Positions 1 through 8,620 of a stretch of 11,830 nt of DNA are shown here, in pieces. Each line of letters opens with the position of its first letter. Position 1 is the first letter of the stretch. Source of the stretch: Planctomycetota bacterium (GTDB lineage Bacteria; Planctomycetota; Planctomycetia; Planctomycetales; Planctomycetaceae); contig JAEYWB010000550.1 of assembly GCA_023429275.1 (NCBI GenBank), forward strand, positions 1 to 11,830. The letters run 5' to 3'. The notes under the pieces are model-generated. The model was not told the DNA's origin. It saw only the letters and a list, made by a program, of their open reading frames with translations, and ran no database searches. A program made the position numbers and the translations under genes.

Positions 1-58
1 TCGGACTCGTTCGTAAGAATCCTCACAGACTCAGCCCGTCAGGTTCGATTTCCTATCC

Positions 59-475
59 ATGATCGACCGCACTCCTGACCGTCCGATGCCTCCACAGCCT
101 CCTCAACACTCGAATCCCGGCGACACCTGGCAGCCCTGCCCGGAGGGGCTATTTGTCGACACGGCAAAGGAAGAGAGGGCCCGGCTGTCGCGGCGGCAGA
201 TTCTCCGGACCGCGGGAACGGCGGCGACCGTCCTGGTCACGGCCGGGGCAGGCGGACTCATCTGGCGGCTCTCGACGGCAGCTCCTGCCGGAGTGCTCGC
301 CCAGGGGGGCACGGCTCAGAATGGCCCGATGACCTGCCAGGAGTGCCTCAAGCTGCTTCCGGAACTGCTGCACGACCACGTCGCGTCGGCGACCCGCTCC
401 CGGATGGAGCAGCACTTCGTGAAATGCCGCCACTGCCGGGACGAATGGGCGAAGCTGAAACAGGGGCACGCGTGA
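59..475 (+). CDS. Small membrane/exported protein with anti-sigma-type zinc finger (zf-HC2-like)
   Basis: A 138-residue protein. It has a polar, proline-rich N-terminus, then a Tat-like motif (LSRRQILR, twin arginines at residues 45-46) leading into a hydrophobic stretch at about 52-68. The C-terminal part fits the zf-HC2/anti-sigma zinc-finger pattern: C93 and C96, a short helical region, then H119-x3-C123-x2-C126. In classical anti-sigma factors this finger is N-terminal and cytoplasmic, ahead of the membrane segment; here it follows the hydrophobic segment, so with N-in topology it would lie outside. No good ribosome binding site precedes the ATG. The ATG overlaps a TGA in another frame (ATGA at 59-62), which could mean coupling to an upstream gene that is not visible here. 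An anti-sigma role is inference; zinc or metal binding is better supported. Confidence 0.75.
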   Translation: MIDRTPDRPMPPQPPQHSNPGDTWQPCPEGLFVDTAKEERARLSRRQILRTAGTAATVLVTAGAGGLIWRLSTAAPAGVLAQGGTAQNGPMTCQECLKLLPELLHDHVASATRSRMEQHFVKCRHCRDEWAKLKQGHA

Positions 476-502
476 GGGTGAATAAGGGAAGTATCAAGTT
501 CC

Positions 503-555
503 AGGTATCAAGTATCAGACCGGCGCACCCGGCTCCGGTCCGGACCTTGATACCT
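503..555. repeat. Hairpin-forming inverted repeat between convergent genes (possible bidirectional terminator)
   Basis: AGGTATCAAG (503-512) is the exact reverse complement of CTTGATACCT (546-555). Inside it, GACCGG (518-523) pairs with CCGGTC (535-540), leaving a 5/5 internal loop and an 11-base loop. GTATCAAGT also occurs directly repeated at 491-499 and 505-513. The structure sits between the ends of the zinc-finger gene and serC, which converge here, so a role in transcription termination or mRNA 3' end protection is plausible. There is no T-tract, so it is not a canonical intrinsic terminator. It may belong to a dispersed repeat family. Confidence 0.6.
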
Positions 556-582
556 GATGCTTAGCCCTTGGCCCCTCGCGCC

Positions 583-1665
583 TCAGGCGTTCGCGGCCTC
601 GAACTCCTTCATCGCCGTCACGAGGGCATCGACCCCTTCCGCCGGGAAGGCGTTGTAGATGCTCGCCCGCATCCCGCCGACGCTCCGGTGCCCCTTGAGG
701 CCATCCATCCCCCGCTCCTTCGCGAAGGCGACGAACTTCTCGTCCAGCTCCGGATTGCCGGTGACGAACGTGACGTTCATCAGCGAGCGGGCGCTCGGGG
801 CCGCCGTCGCCTTGAAGAGCTTGCTCTGGTCGAAGTAGCTGTAGAGCTTTCCGGCCTTCTCCTCGTTCCGCTTCTGCATCGCGGCGAGGCCGCCGGTGCT
901 CGCAATCCACTTGAAGACCAGCCCCATCACGTAGATCGGGAAGCAGGGGGGCGTGTTGTAGCAGGAGTCGTTCTCGGCATGCGTCCGGTACTGGAGCATT
1001 GCCGGGATGTCGACAGCGGCCTTCTTGACAAGGTCATCCCGGATGATGACGAGCGTCACACCTGCGGGACCGAGGTTCTTCTGGGCGCCGGCGTAAATGA
1101 GGCCGTACTTGGTGACGTCGATCGGCCGGCAGAACATGTCGCTGCTCGTGTCGCAGATCAGCGGGACATCGGCCGGCGGCGTCGGCTCGCTCCGGAACTG
1201 GGTGCCGAAGATCGTGTTGTTCGACGTGAAGTGAGCGTAGACCGGCTTCTCGCTCCAGGTGACTTTGTCCGGAATGTAGTTGAAGTTCCGGTCCTTGCTC
1301 GTGCAGGCGATGTGGACGTTGCCGTACCGCTTGGCGTCCGAGACCGCCTTCTCCGACCAGGCCCCGGTGACGAGGTAGTCGGCGGTATCGGTCTTGCCGA
1401 GCAGGTTCATCGGGACCATGAAGAACTGCGTCGACGCTCCACCGCCGAGGAACAGGATCCTGTAGTTGTCGGGAATCCCCGCGAGGGCCCGGCAGGCGGC
1501 TTCGGTCTCTTCAAGGACCTTGATGAACGCCTTGCCCCGGTGCGAATGCTCCATGACGCCGATGCCGGTCTTCCCGAGCGACAGCAGGTTTTCACGGGCC
1601 TCCTCGAGAACCGGAACAGGGAGGACGGCGGGGCCGGCGGAGAAGTTGAAGATGCGCTGCGTCAT
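583..1665 (-). CDS. serC: Phosphoserine aminotransferase
   Basis: A 360-residue PLP-dependent class V aminotransferase that converts 3-phosphohydroxypyruvate and glutamate to phosphoserine and 2-oxoglutarate in cytoplasmic serine biosynthesis. The same fold also acts in pyridoxal phosphate synthesis in some bacteria. The N-terminus [16 protein letters not shown] is the family signature. GGGASTQF (residues 74-81) is the phosphate-binding region, and [12 protein letters not shown] contains the PLP-binding lysine K196. The C-terminus has the typical [15 protein letters not shown] segment. Length matches the family (about 360). The frame continues upstream for 56 codons to a GTG at 1833, but that part has no family similarity, and the promoter at 1740-1769 lies inside it, so ATG 1665 is the start. 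No serA or serB is adjacent. Confidence 0.97.
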   Translation of the reverse strand: MTQRIFNFSAGPAVLPVPVLEEARENLLSLGKTGIGVMEHSHRGKAFIKVLEETEAACRALAGIPDNYRILFLGGGASTQFFMVPMNLLGKTDTADYLVTGAWSEKAVSDAKRYGNVHIACTSKDRNFNYIPDKVTWSEKPVYAHFTSNNTIFGTQFRSEPTPPADVPLICDTSSDMFCRPIDVTKYGLIYAGAQKNLGPAGVTLVIIRDDLVKKAAVDIPAMLQYRTHAENDSCYNTPPCFPIYVMGLVFKWIASTGGLAAMQKRNEEKAGKLYSYFDQSKLFKATAAPSARSLMNVTFVTGNPELDEKFVAFAKERGMDGLKGHRSVGGMRASIYNAFPAEGVDALVTAMKEFEAANA

Positions 1666-1739
1666 GGAGTTTTTCGTCTGGTCCAGCGATCCGGTCCGGC
1701 CGCGCGAAGAGAGATCGCGAAGGCGAAACGGGGGGAAGT

Positions 1740-1769
1740 TGTATATCGGTTGCGTCGAAACGGCGTCAA
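1740..1769 (-). promoter_or_regulatory. Probable sigma70-type promoter of serC
   Basis: Read on the minus strand, TTGACG (complement of 1764-1769) is followed after 18 bases by TATACA (complement of 1740-1745). Both hexamers are close to the TTGACA/TATAAT consensus. Transcription would start near 1733, giving a leader of roughly 65-70 bases before the serC ATG at 1665. It lies in the divergent gap between serC and the hydrolase gene. No equally good promoter was seen for the plus-strand hydrolase. Confidence 0.55.
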
Positions 1770-1891
1770 TCGACTGGAATCGATGGACAACGTCGACGGT
1801 CGCGAGGTTCTCGTGTGACCCCATAAAGTCCACTCAACAGGAACGTTGCAGCGGGACGAGTGTGACGTCGCAACGGTCACCAACACTGAGA

Positions 1892-3031
1892 ATGAAAGAA
1901 TCTGCCCATATGAGCGAACGCTTGCGCATTCTGAACTGGTCCGTCGCCCCACTGGTTTTCGGCTTCGGGTTGTTGGTCCCGCCGGGCCTCTTCGGGGAGG
2001 CGCGGCCCGCTTCTCCGATCGAAGTTCCCGGCGCAAACGGCCAGGTCGCGGCCGCCCGGACGGCGAATGAGTGGGAGGCCCGTCGCCGAGCCATCCGGGC
2101 CGCCTTCGAGAGCGTGGCCGGCCCGTTCCCGAAAGAGGAGCGCTCCAGGCTCCCGGCCATGAAGGTCCTTGAGGAGGTCGACTGCGGCTCCTACGTCAGA
2201 CGCCTGATCGAATACGAGTCGCAACCGGGTGGACTCGTTCCGGCATATCTTCTCGTCCCGAAGAAGCTGCTCGGCGGCGAAGGGGCCAGGGCTCCGGCCA
2301 TTCTCTGTCTGCACCCGACCGACAACACGATCGGCCACAAGGTGGTCGTCGGCCTCGGAGGGAAAGCGAACCGGCAGTATGCCGCCGAACTCGCCGAGCG
2401 GGGATTCGTGACGCTCGCCCCCGGCTATCCGCTGCTCGCGAACTACCAGCCCGACCTGCAAAAGCTCGGCTGGGAGAGCGGGACGATGAAGGCGATCTGG
2501 GACAACGTCCGGGGCGTCGATCTGCTCGAGTCCCTGCCATTCGTCGAACCGGGGAAGTTCGGTGTGATCGGCCATTCCCTCGGCGGGCACAATTCCGTCT
2601 TCGCGGCTCTTTTTGACGAGCGTCTCAAGGTCGTCGTCTCCTCCTGCGGGCTCGATTCCTTCCAGGACTACTACGGAGGGGACGAGAAGGTCTGGATGCC
2701 GGAGAAGGGATGGACGCAGACCCGCTACATGCCAAAACTGAGGAACTATCGGGGCCGGCTCGCAGAGATCCCGTTCGACTTCCCGGACCTGCTCGCGGCA
2801 CTCGCGCCGCGACATGTCCTGATCGTCGCGCCGCTGCACGACAGCAACTTCCGACACGACAGCGTCGACCGGGTCGCCGCGGCGGCACGACCGGTCTTCG
2901 AGCTCTACCGGTCAGCCGACCATCTGCAGGTCGAGCATCCGGATTGCGACCACGATTTCCCGAAAGAGATGCGGGAGAAGGCCTACAAGCTGTTTGCGGA
3001 CCAGCTCGCCGCCTCCAGGTCTGAGCGATAG
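1892..3031 (+). CDS. Secreted alpha/beta hydrolase (dienelactone hydrolase / acetyl-xylan-esterase-like)
   Basis: A 379-residue protein with an N-terminal hydrophobic signal-like segment (about 12-35). Positively charged residues precede it, and the mature region begins near ARPASP. The alpha/beta hydrolase core includes an oxyanion-type strand (APAILCLHPTD, 134-144), the nucleophile elbow GHSLGG (S229), a probable acid D317 in APLHDSN, and the catalytic histidine H354 in CDHDFP. This is a complete serine hydrolase triad. Such exported enzymes in polysaccharide-degrading bacteria often remove acyl groups or cleave esters, but the substrate cannot be read from sequence. An ATG at 1910 (starting MSERLR) is an alternative start; neither has a strong ribosome binding site. 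The long open frame upstream of 1892 overlaps serC antisense and is not coding. Confidence 0.88.
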   Translation: MKESAHMSERLRILNWSVAPLVFGFGLLVPPGLFGEARPASPIEVPGANGQVAAARTANEWEARRRAIRAAFESVAGPFPKEERSRLPAMKVLEEVDCGSYVRRLIEYESQPGGLVPAYLLVPKKLLGGEGARAPAILCLHPTDNTIGHKVVVGLGGKANRQYAAELAERGFVTLAPGYPLLANYQPDLQKLGWESGTMKAIWDNVRGVDLLESLPFVEPGKFGVIGHSLGGHNSVFAALFDERLKVVVSSCGLDSFQDYYGGDEKVWMPEKGWTQTRYMPKLRNYRGRLAEIPFDFPDLLAALAPRHVLIVAPLHDSNFRHDSVDRVAAAARPVFELYRSADHLQVEHPDCDHDFPKEMREKAYKLFADQLAASRSER

Positions 3032-3091
3032 CGGCCGCATTCCTTCGTGCCTGACGCGACAGCGCCAGAGCGTCGCTTGCCCGGTAGAGCC

Positions 3092-3107
3092 GGAAGGAGT
3101 CTTCCTT
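3092..3107. terminator. Weak hairpin between convergent genes
   Basis: GGAAG (3092-3096) pairs with CTTCC (3101-3105); alternatively AAGGA (3094-3098) pairs with TCCTT (3103-3107), each with a 4-base loop. It lies in the 83-bp gap between the hydrolase stop (3031) and the stop of the large minus-strand gene (3115). There is no run of T on either strand, so termination is only a possibility. Confidence 0.2.
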
Positions 3108-3114
3108 GCCTGGT

Positions 3115-6100
3115 CTACGGCCGCGGAGCCGCCGCAGGCGTCACGGGCGGGGGGGGGAGGGACTCAATCCACTTCGCAATGAGGTCGAGCGCCTCCGCGT
3201 CCGGAACGGTCCTGCCGAGGTAGGGCATCGAAACGTTCCGGTCGTGGGCTCGCATCCTGAGATAGAGAGCCGACTTCTTCGGCTGCCCGGGCTCGATGAT
3301 CTTCCTGGCATACTCGCCATCGATCTGGACGTATTGCAGCTTGGAGGGCTGGTCGACAATCGCCGAGCTGGGAAGCGACGCCGGCATTCGGAAGTCCAGG
3401 TCGACTCGCTCCAGTCCCTGAGGAAAGTGGCATGCGCTGCAGTTTGCGTGCAGATAGGAACGGGCGCGGTACTCGAGGGAAGCCTCTTTCTGTTTCGCCG
3501 GCGCGAGTGCGGGGAGGTCCGCCATTACCCCTCCAGCGGCTGCCGTGCCTGGGTACGGAGTCTCGAACAGTCCCATCCGGCTGAACCGGGCGAGCTGATT
3601 GTCCTGTCCGGAACCGGCTCCTGACGGTCGATTCAACTGAAGCCGGGTGATTCCCAGCACGGGGTTGGTCCGGTTGTGGCAGACGACGCAATCGTGGTGG
3701 CCCGGAACGTGGTACTCGAACTCGAGCGGGCCTCCCTTCCCTCCCGCCGCAACAAGGTCCGGGACAGGAAGCGTCTTCCGCTCGGTCTGCAGGAACGCCT
3801 CCGTCCCCTCGGGGTTCCAGAGGTAAGTGGCACCGACCGTCCGGCCATCCTCGCGGACGACGAGGACCCGCGTCTCCAGTTTCTTCCCAGCCTCTCCTGC
3901 GGCGCCCGCGGGTTGCTCGAAGTGTTTGAGCAGCGTCGTCCCCGCAGGAAACTTCCAGGCGGTCTCAAACGGGGGGCGATTGTCGATCTTCCTGCCGCCT
4001 GGCAGCCGGAACCAGCGTTGCTTGTGCATGCCGTCCGACCAGAGGGGAACCGCGACCTCGTACGGAACGAACCCCGCGGCCGGAGCGAGTGACCTCAAAT
4101 CGGCAAACAGCTCCGTCTCGGAGAGCCTGGAGGGGAGGTCGAGCGGCTTCGCGCGGGTCAGCTTGTAGATCAGCGGGTACGATGCGAAGTTCACGAAGTA
4201 GATGTTCCCCTCCCGATCGGTCTCCAGCGCGACGAGGCTCGAAGCGGCCTTCGTATACGGGAGCTGCAGCAGGAGTTTTCGCTGCTTCGGCGCCAGAGGA
4301 TCGATCGCCCAGACCCGGCAGGACTGGTTGTCTCCGAACAGATACATCCCCTTCAGCTCGGGGAACTTTTCCCCCCAGTAGACCATCCCGCCGACGACGC
4401 AGTAGTTCTGGTCTTCATGCCGGTACTCGAAGAATGGATCGACCGGCGTACCGATCGGCCGCCGCGGCGGCACTCCCTTGAGGTAGCCTCCGTCGTAGGG
4501 GAGCGTCCCCTCGCGGAAGCTCCAGAGGTGATTGGTCCCGGGGGCCGCCAGTTCGACCTGCTCCATTCGGTCCTGTCCGACCTCGCCCACCCACAGGCGG
4601 TCGCTCGACTCGTCAAAGCTGATGCGGAACGGATTACGGAAGCCGATCGCCCAGAATTCTTCCAGCACCCCCTCCTGTCCGACGAAGGGGTTGTCGTTCG
4701 GAATGAAATACCCCTGCGTCTTCCCGTCGACAGGTGCCCGCGGAGGGGGATGGCTGACTCCCTCGCCGCGGCGATCGACGTCGATCCGGAGAATCCCTGA
4801 AAAGAGTCCGCCGTCGATCCGCTGGGAGTTCACGTCCTTGTGACTGAGGGCATTGTCCCCCACCGACAGCATCAGGAACCCCTGGCTGTCAAATGCCAGG
4901 TCCCCCCCGAGATGCTCCTCGTTGTCGACCTGCTGATTGATCAGGATCGTTTCGGCACTCGGTTTCGCCGGAAGCTCCATACCGAGGTCGATTGCACTGA
5001 GGCGATAGAACTGAGGACGGACCTCCTTCTTCGTGCGGTACGTCAGGTAGATGCGGTTGACCTCCGGGAACCGGGGATGCAGGGCGATCGAATACAGCCA
5101 CTGCAGGTCGGTCCCCCTGAGATCGGCCACGGGCTCGGTACGCCACTTTCCCTCCCGGAACTGGATCCTCTGAACGAGCCCCGAGAACTCACCGAGGAAG
5201 AAAACGCCTGGCTGGTTCGGATGCTCGCGCAGTCGCATTCCTCGCTGGAGATCGGCTCCCGGGAATGCCGGTTCGACGGTCCACGGGCCGACATCGACGA
5301 GCGGAGAAAAGTCCTGGAGGCGAGTCGGAGGTGGCAACACGGCGCGAGGAGCATTGAGCGTACGACGGGGGGGAGAAGCGGCGAGAGCCGCCGGCGTCGC
5401 GAAGTTCACCTGTTGCACCGGACCGGGAGCCCCTCCCTCCGCGATCCTGGCTGACAGTTCGGGGAATGCGGCTCCCTGGTACGAAGGGGAGCTGGTGAAG
5501 GTCGAGCCTTTGCCCGCCCCGAAAGTCAGCAGCAGCAGGAAGCTGCCCGCTGCGGCGCCCGTTATCCCATAGGCCAGGCGACGCCGGGGAACCTCCGTCA
5601 GTCCGCGCACGGCCTCGGCCACGTTCCCGGCCTTCGTCCGGACCGCCCTTCCGAACTGGGCGGCCAGTTCGCGATTCCAGACTCTCCAGCAGACGGCCGC
5701 GTGCATCGAAGTGAAGAGGAGGGGCGGAACGAAGTGAACCCAGCGCTCGGGGTCACGCGCAATCGCGAGCAGGGCAAAGGTCCAGACGAGAACGAAGGCG
5801 GCTGCCGAAGGAATCAGCAGTGCCATCAGTCCGGACAGCAGCTTGTTGGAGACCCGGGGCTGGCGCTCGCCGGTGACCACCCACGGCATGAGGCTTCCGC
5901 GACAATGGTCCGAGACCGACACGAGATGCGCCGCCGCGGACACCTCACGCGTCGTCAGGAAGTGGAATCCAAAGGGATGATTGCTCCAGATCCCGAGGAT
6001 CAACGGAGTGTAAAGCACCGCCAGGATCGAGAACGCCAGGTGATGCCAGTGCACCGAATCCGGAAAGAAACAGACCATGACGAGCGGCGGCAGCGGGACC

Positions 6101-7314
6101 AGAAGAATGTTGAACGCCGTCGCCACGTAGTAGACGAAGCCGCTCACGAAGCAGAGTTTCTGCGCCACCGACAGCGGCGCCGTCCAGAACCGCGCGTGAC
6201 AGATTAGTGAGAGCGATCCGCAGCACCAGCGGTACTGCTGAGTAAAGAACTTCGCCACACTGTCGGGACAGGTCCCCTTGGCGAGGACGATCGGCACATA
6301 CTTTACCTTCCAGCCGCGGGCCGTGACTTCGAAGCCGGTCCACATATCCTCGGAATGCTCAATCAGGGCCGCTCCCCCGAGCGGTTCCAGGGCGAGGCGG
6401 CGATAGACGGCACACGAGCCGACACAGACCGCCGCTCCCCAGCGGTCCCGGGCGGGCTGGATGAGCCGGTAGAAGAACTCCTGAACGTATCCCGCTCCCG
6501 CTTCGACCCACCCCATCCGCGAGTGAATGTCGAAGAACTGCGGACTCTGCACGATGGCGACACGCTCGTCCGCCAGGAGGTAGGGAAGCAGTTCCCGCAG
6601 CATGTCGGGACGTGGAGAAAAATCGGCGTCGAGAAGAAGAATGAACTCTCCAGAGGACTGACGGAACCCGTTCTGGATATTCCCCGCCTTCTTGAACTCG
6701 CGCGAGGGGCGGCGGAGGTAGTGAAACCCGCGTGATTCCGCCTCGCCCCGCAGTCCGTCGGTCGGAGAATCGTCGAGGACGTAGACGTTGAGAGGTCCAT
6801 CCCAGTGGACCCGGCGAACAGCGTCCCAGGTCTCGAGGATCGTCTTTCGATCTTCACCGCAGATCGGAAGGAAGATGTCGACCGAGGGATCGCTTGTCCC
6901 TTTGCGGGCTCGCCAGACCTCCCGAAGCACCGCCTGGCGTGCCGTGAGATCGAACGAACTCCCCGAGAGCATGATCCCATAGGAGAGAAACAGATAAAGC
7001 CCGTTCATCAGGACGAACGGGACGGCGAAGAAGAGGTATTCGTGGAGTGTGAACCGCCACAACCCGATAAGAAGCAGAAGAGAACTCAGGGCCCCGAGCA
7101 CCGCCATCGGGAGACGCTTGGCGTCCGCATAGAGATACTTTTCGCCGTCGGAAACAAACCGACCTTCAGGTCGCTCCGCTTCTGTGTCAACGCCCACCGA
7201 GACGACCGAACCGGCCCCGCCAGTGTCAGGAGGCACCTTATCCGGGGGCAACATCTCGCCCCGATCGGACATCTGCCGAGAAACATCGCTAGAAGAGGAG
7301 GGGATGCCGGCCAT
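3115..7314 (-). CDS. Fusion: cellulose-synthase-type glycosyltransferase + PQQ-type sugar dehydrogenase + diheme cytochrome c
   Basis: One uninterrupted frame of 1399 residues (numbered from ATG 7314). Residues 68-88 and 92-116 are membrane segments. A family 2 glycosyltransferase domain at about 140-380 carries the complete processive set: DD 181-182, DAD 229-231, ED 322-323 and QxxRW 359-363. More membrane segments follow at about 389-417, 426-443, 492-519 and 525-546, with a BcsA-like gating motif WVVT (478-481). There is no PilZ domain. After a basic cytoplasmic stretch, an arginine-led hydrophobic segment (581-600) crosses outward. Next is a glucose/sorbosone dehydrogenase propeller (about 680-1055; EEHLGGDLAF with H801, GFRNPFR with R893/N894, GEVGQDRMEQ). 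The C-terminal domain resembles SO2930/HNE_0200-type cytochromes and has haem motifs CVVCH (1209-1213) and CSACH (1292-1296). The predicted role is membrane sugar polymer synthesis joined to periplasmic sugar oxidation; the coupling is inference. The frame extends to a TTG at 7347, but ATG 7314 is preferred. Confidence 0.92.
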   Translation of the reverse strand: MAGIPSSSSDVSRQMSDRGEMLPPDKVPPDTGGAGSVVSVGVDTEAERPEGRFVSDGEKYLYADAKRLPMAVLGALSSLLLLIGLWRFTLHEYLFFAVPFVLMNGLYLFLSYGIMLSGSSFDLTARQAVLREVWRARKGTSDPSVDIFLPICGEDRKTILETWDAVRRVHWDGPLNVYVLDDSPTDGLRGEAESRGFHYLRRPSREFKKAGNIQNGFRQSSGEFILLLDADFSPRPDMLRELLPYLLADERVAIVQSPQFFDIHSRMGWVEAGAGYVQEFFYRLIQPARDRWGAAVCVGSCAVYRRLALEPLGGAALIEHSEDMWTGFEVTARGWKVKYVPIVLAKGTCPDSVAKFFTQQYRWCCGSLSLICHARFWTAPLSVAQKLCFVSGFVYYVATAFNILLVPLPPLVMVCFFPDSVHWHHLAFSILAVLYTPLILGIWSNHPFGFHFLTTREVSAAAHLVSVSDHCRGSLMPWVVTGERQPRVSNKLLSGLMALLIPSAAAFVLVWTFALLAIARDPERWVHFVPPLLFTSMHAAVCWRVWNRELAAQFGRAVRTKAGNVAEAVRGLTEVPRRRLAYGITGAAAGSFLLLLTFGAGKGSTFTSSPSYQGAAFPELSARIAEGGAPGPVQQVNFATPAALAASPPRRTLNAPRAVLPPPTRLQDFSPLVDVGPWTVEPAFPGADLQRGMRLREHPNQPGVFFLGEFSGLVQRIQFREGKWRTEPVADLRGTDLQWLYSIALHPRFPEVNRIYLTYRTKKEVRPQFYRLSAIDLGMELPAKPSAETILINQQVDNEEHLGGDLAFDSQGFLMLSVGDNALSHKDVNSQRIDGGLFSGILRIDVDRRGEGVSHPPPRAPVDGKTQGYFIPNDNPFVGQEGVLEEFWAIGFRNPFRISFDESSDRLWVGEVGQDRMEQVELAAPGTNHLWSFREGTLPYDGGYLKGVPPRRPIGTPVDPFFEYRHEDQNYCVVGGMVYWGEKFPELKGMYLFGDNQSCRVWAIDPLAPKQRKLLLQLPYTKAASSLVALETDREGNIYFVNFASYPLIYKLTRAKPLDLPSRLSETELFADLRSLAPAAGFVPYEVAVPLWSDGMHKQRWFRLPGGRKIDNRPPFETAWKFPAGTTLLKHFEQPAGAAGEAGKKLETRVLVVREDGRTVGATYLWNPEGTEAFLQTERKTLPVPDLVAAGGKGGPLEFEYHVPGHHDCVVCHNRTNPVLGITRLQLNRPSGAGSGQDNQLARFSRMGLFETPYPGTAAAGGVMADLPALAPAKQKEASLEYRARSYLHANCSACHFPQGLERVDLDFRMPASLPSSAIVDQPSKLQYVQIDGEYARKIIEPGQPKKSALYLRMRAHDRNVSMPYLGRTVPDAEALDLIAKWIESLPPPPVTPAAAPRP

Positions 7315-7665
7315 CCTGGTATCTCTGCGAAAGATGGAAGCGCCCAAGCGGTGCAGAGGTTGACCTTCAGGGGGACCAAGCGGACTCTCGCCGGAAGGAT
7401 TTCCGCATTCTGTCCGATTGTTCGCTTCCGGCAGAGAGCGTCAGCGCAGCGGTCAAGACTTCAAAGAACATGGCGTGAGCATCTCCTCGAACGGGAATCG
7501 CCCCGACCCACATCAAAAACAACGACACGTCAGCCGAATCCGCACCATCCCGAAACGGGACCGGATCGTCGGCTCTTTCGGTTGCTTATACCGGACAATT
7601 CATTTCGAGCCACATCGGCCGGCGTCGGCGAAGCGTGCAAATCGACGATCACAGACACGTTCGCG

Positions 7666-7797
7666 TCAGTGCAACACGTCGGCGACGGGCACGATGAACT
7701 GGCCGCCTCTGCCACTGGCCTGCTGGGTCGCATTCAGAATGTCATCGAGTCTCAGCAACTCGCGCCGGAGCATACCAGACAGGTTCGGGATCTGCAC
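7666..7797 (-). CDS. Possible small protein or gene remnant (43 aa)
   Basis: Minus-strand frame from GTG 7797 (or ATG 7773, giving 35 aa) to TGA at 7666-7668. The translation has the look of real protein: an amphipathic LRRELLRLDDILNA segment followed by GGQFIVPVADVLH, without the Arg/Ser/Pro bias of the surrounding chance frames. No good ribosome binding site is visible and no family is recognised. It may be a genuine small protein, the tail of a decayed gene, or chance. Confidence 0.2.
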   Translation of the reverse strand: MQIPNLSGMLRRELLRLDDILNATQQASGRGGQFIVPVADVLH

Positions 7798-8620
7798 TCA
7801 ACCATATCCCGAAAATGGTGTCTTTTTATCTGGTAATCTAAATCTGCCTTAGTCCCTCCGGGGAACTACTGATGTCGAACGAGACATGGCTGCTGCGGGC
7901 TTAAATGTTAGCAGGCGAATGGCACTTACTATGGATAAACCATTGCGAGATCGCCGTGACATCGATGGTCGTTGATCGCACGCATCAACTTCGCGACTCG
8001 GTGCGGCTTCGTCTTTCCCCGCGACCTGGAAGAAGGGGACAGCGCCGCGAGACTGGGCGATGAATCCCGAACGTCATCGGCCCCGAAATCCACACCTTTC
8101 AACCTCACTCGCAGCCCTCTCAAGGTGGCACGACAGCAATTCAGGCTTCCCCGTCATTCCGTAGACCAAAGTTCAGCAGGGCGCGAATCGCGGATGCGAA
8201 CGAGACGATTCGACTGCGGACGCTGAGAACCGAATTCTCGCGTGGCTGTCGCCTCTCGGCTCATTCGACACCGACAGTGGACCGTCGGCAGACAAGTGAG
8301 CCTTCTCGTCGACTTCCAACGTTCACAGAAGCGGCCTCCCCCCGCGAGCCACCCCGGACACCCGTGGACGGGTGCGGCTGACAGACCTCATCCAGAACAC
8401 TCCTGCAGGTGGCCGATCGCGATGAGAAAAACAGGAACTGGCGAGGACGCAAATCCCAGGAAAACAGCCGTTTTTCAGCCTCGGCTTCACCAGGGTCAGC
8501 GCGAGGCCCCGGCGCGTGTCAGACCATCCACTATTTGCGATCTGGCGGTTTGCGCGCAGGGGCCAAGCAACTAGACTCCGCCATGTCAGCCTCTGTCCGT
8601 ACGGGGAGGCGGAGGCCGCC

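Noticed and set aside
1-78. Tail of an upstream gene (one frame ends at TGA 60-62 overlapping the ATG, another at TGA 76-78)
   Set aside because: Both frames are open from the window edge, but fewer than 26 codons are visible and the ATGA-overlap frame has mixed third positions, so neither can be called a gene from this window alone.
568-1818. Long plus-strand open frame of about 416 codons
   Set aside because: It lies antisense to serC, which has strong family signatures; the plus-strand translation is Arg/Val/Glu/Asp-rich, as expected of a mirror frame in GC-rich DNA.
1666-1833. 56-codon upstream extension of serC
   Set aside because: SerC proteins start at the [16 protein letters not shown] segment; the extension is not family-like and contains the likely promoter.
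1466-1891. N-terminal extension of the hydrolase frame
   Set aside because: It overlaps the serC 5' end and promoter antisense, has no domain similarity, and would bury the signal peptide that begins after 1892.
6805-7836. Plus-strand open frame of about 343 codons
   Set aside because: Its first half is antisense to the glycosyltransferase domain; the rest has chance-like composition and no ribosome binding site.
7418-7852. 144-codon plus-strand frame in the gene-poor region
   Set aside because: No ribosome binding site, biased Arg/Ser/Pro composition and no recognisable motif.
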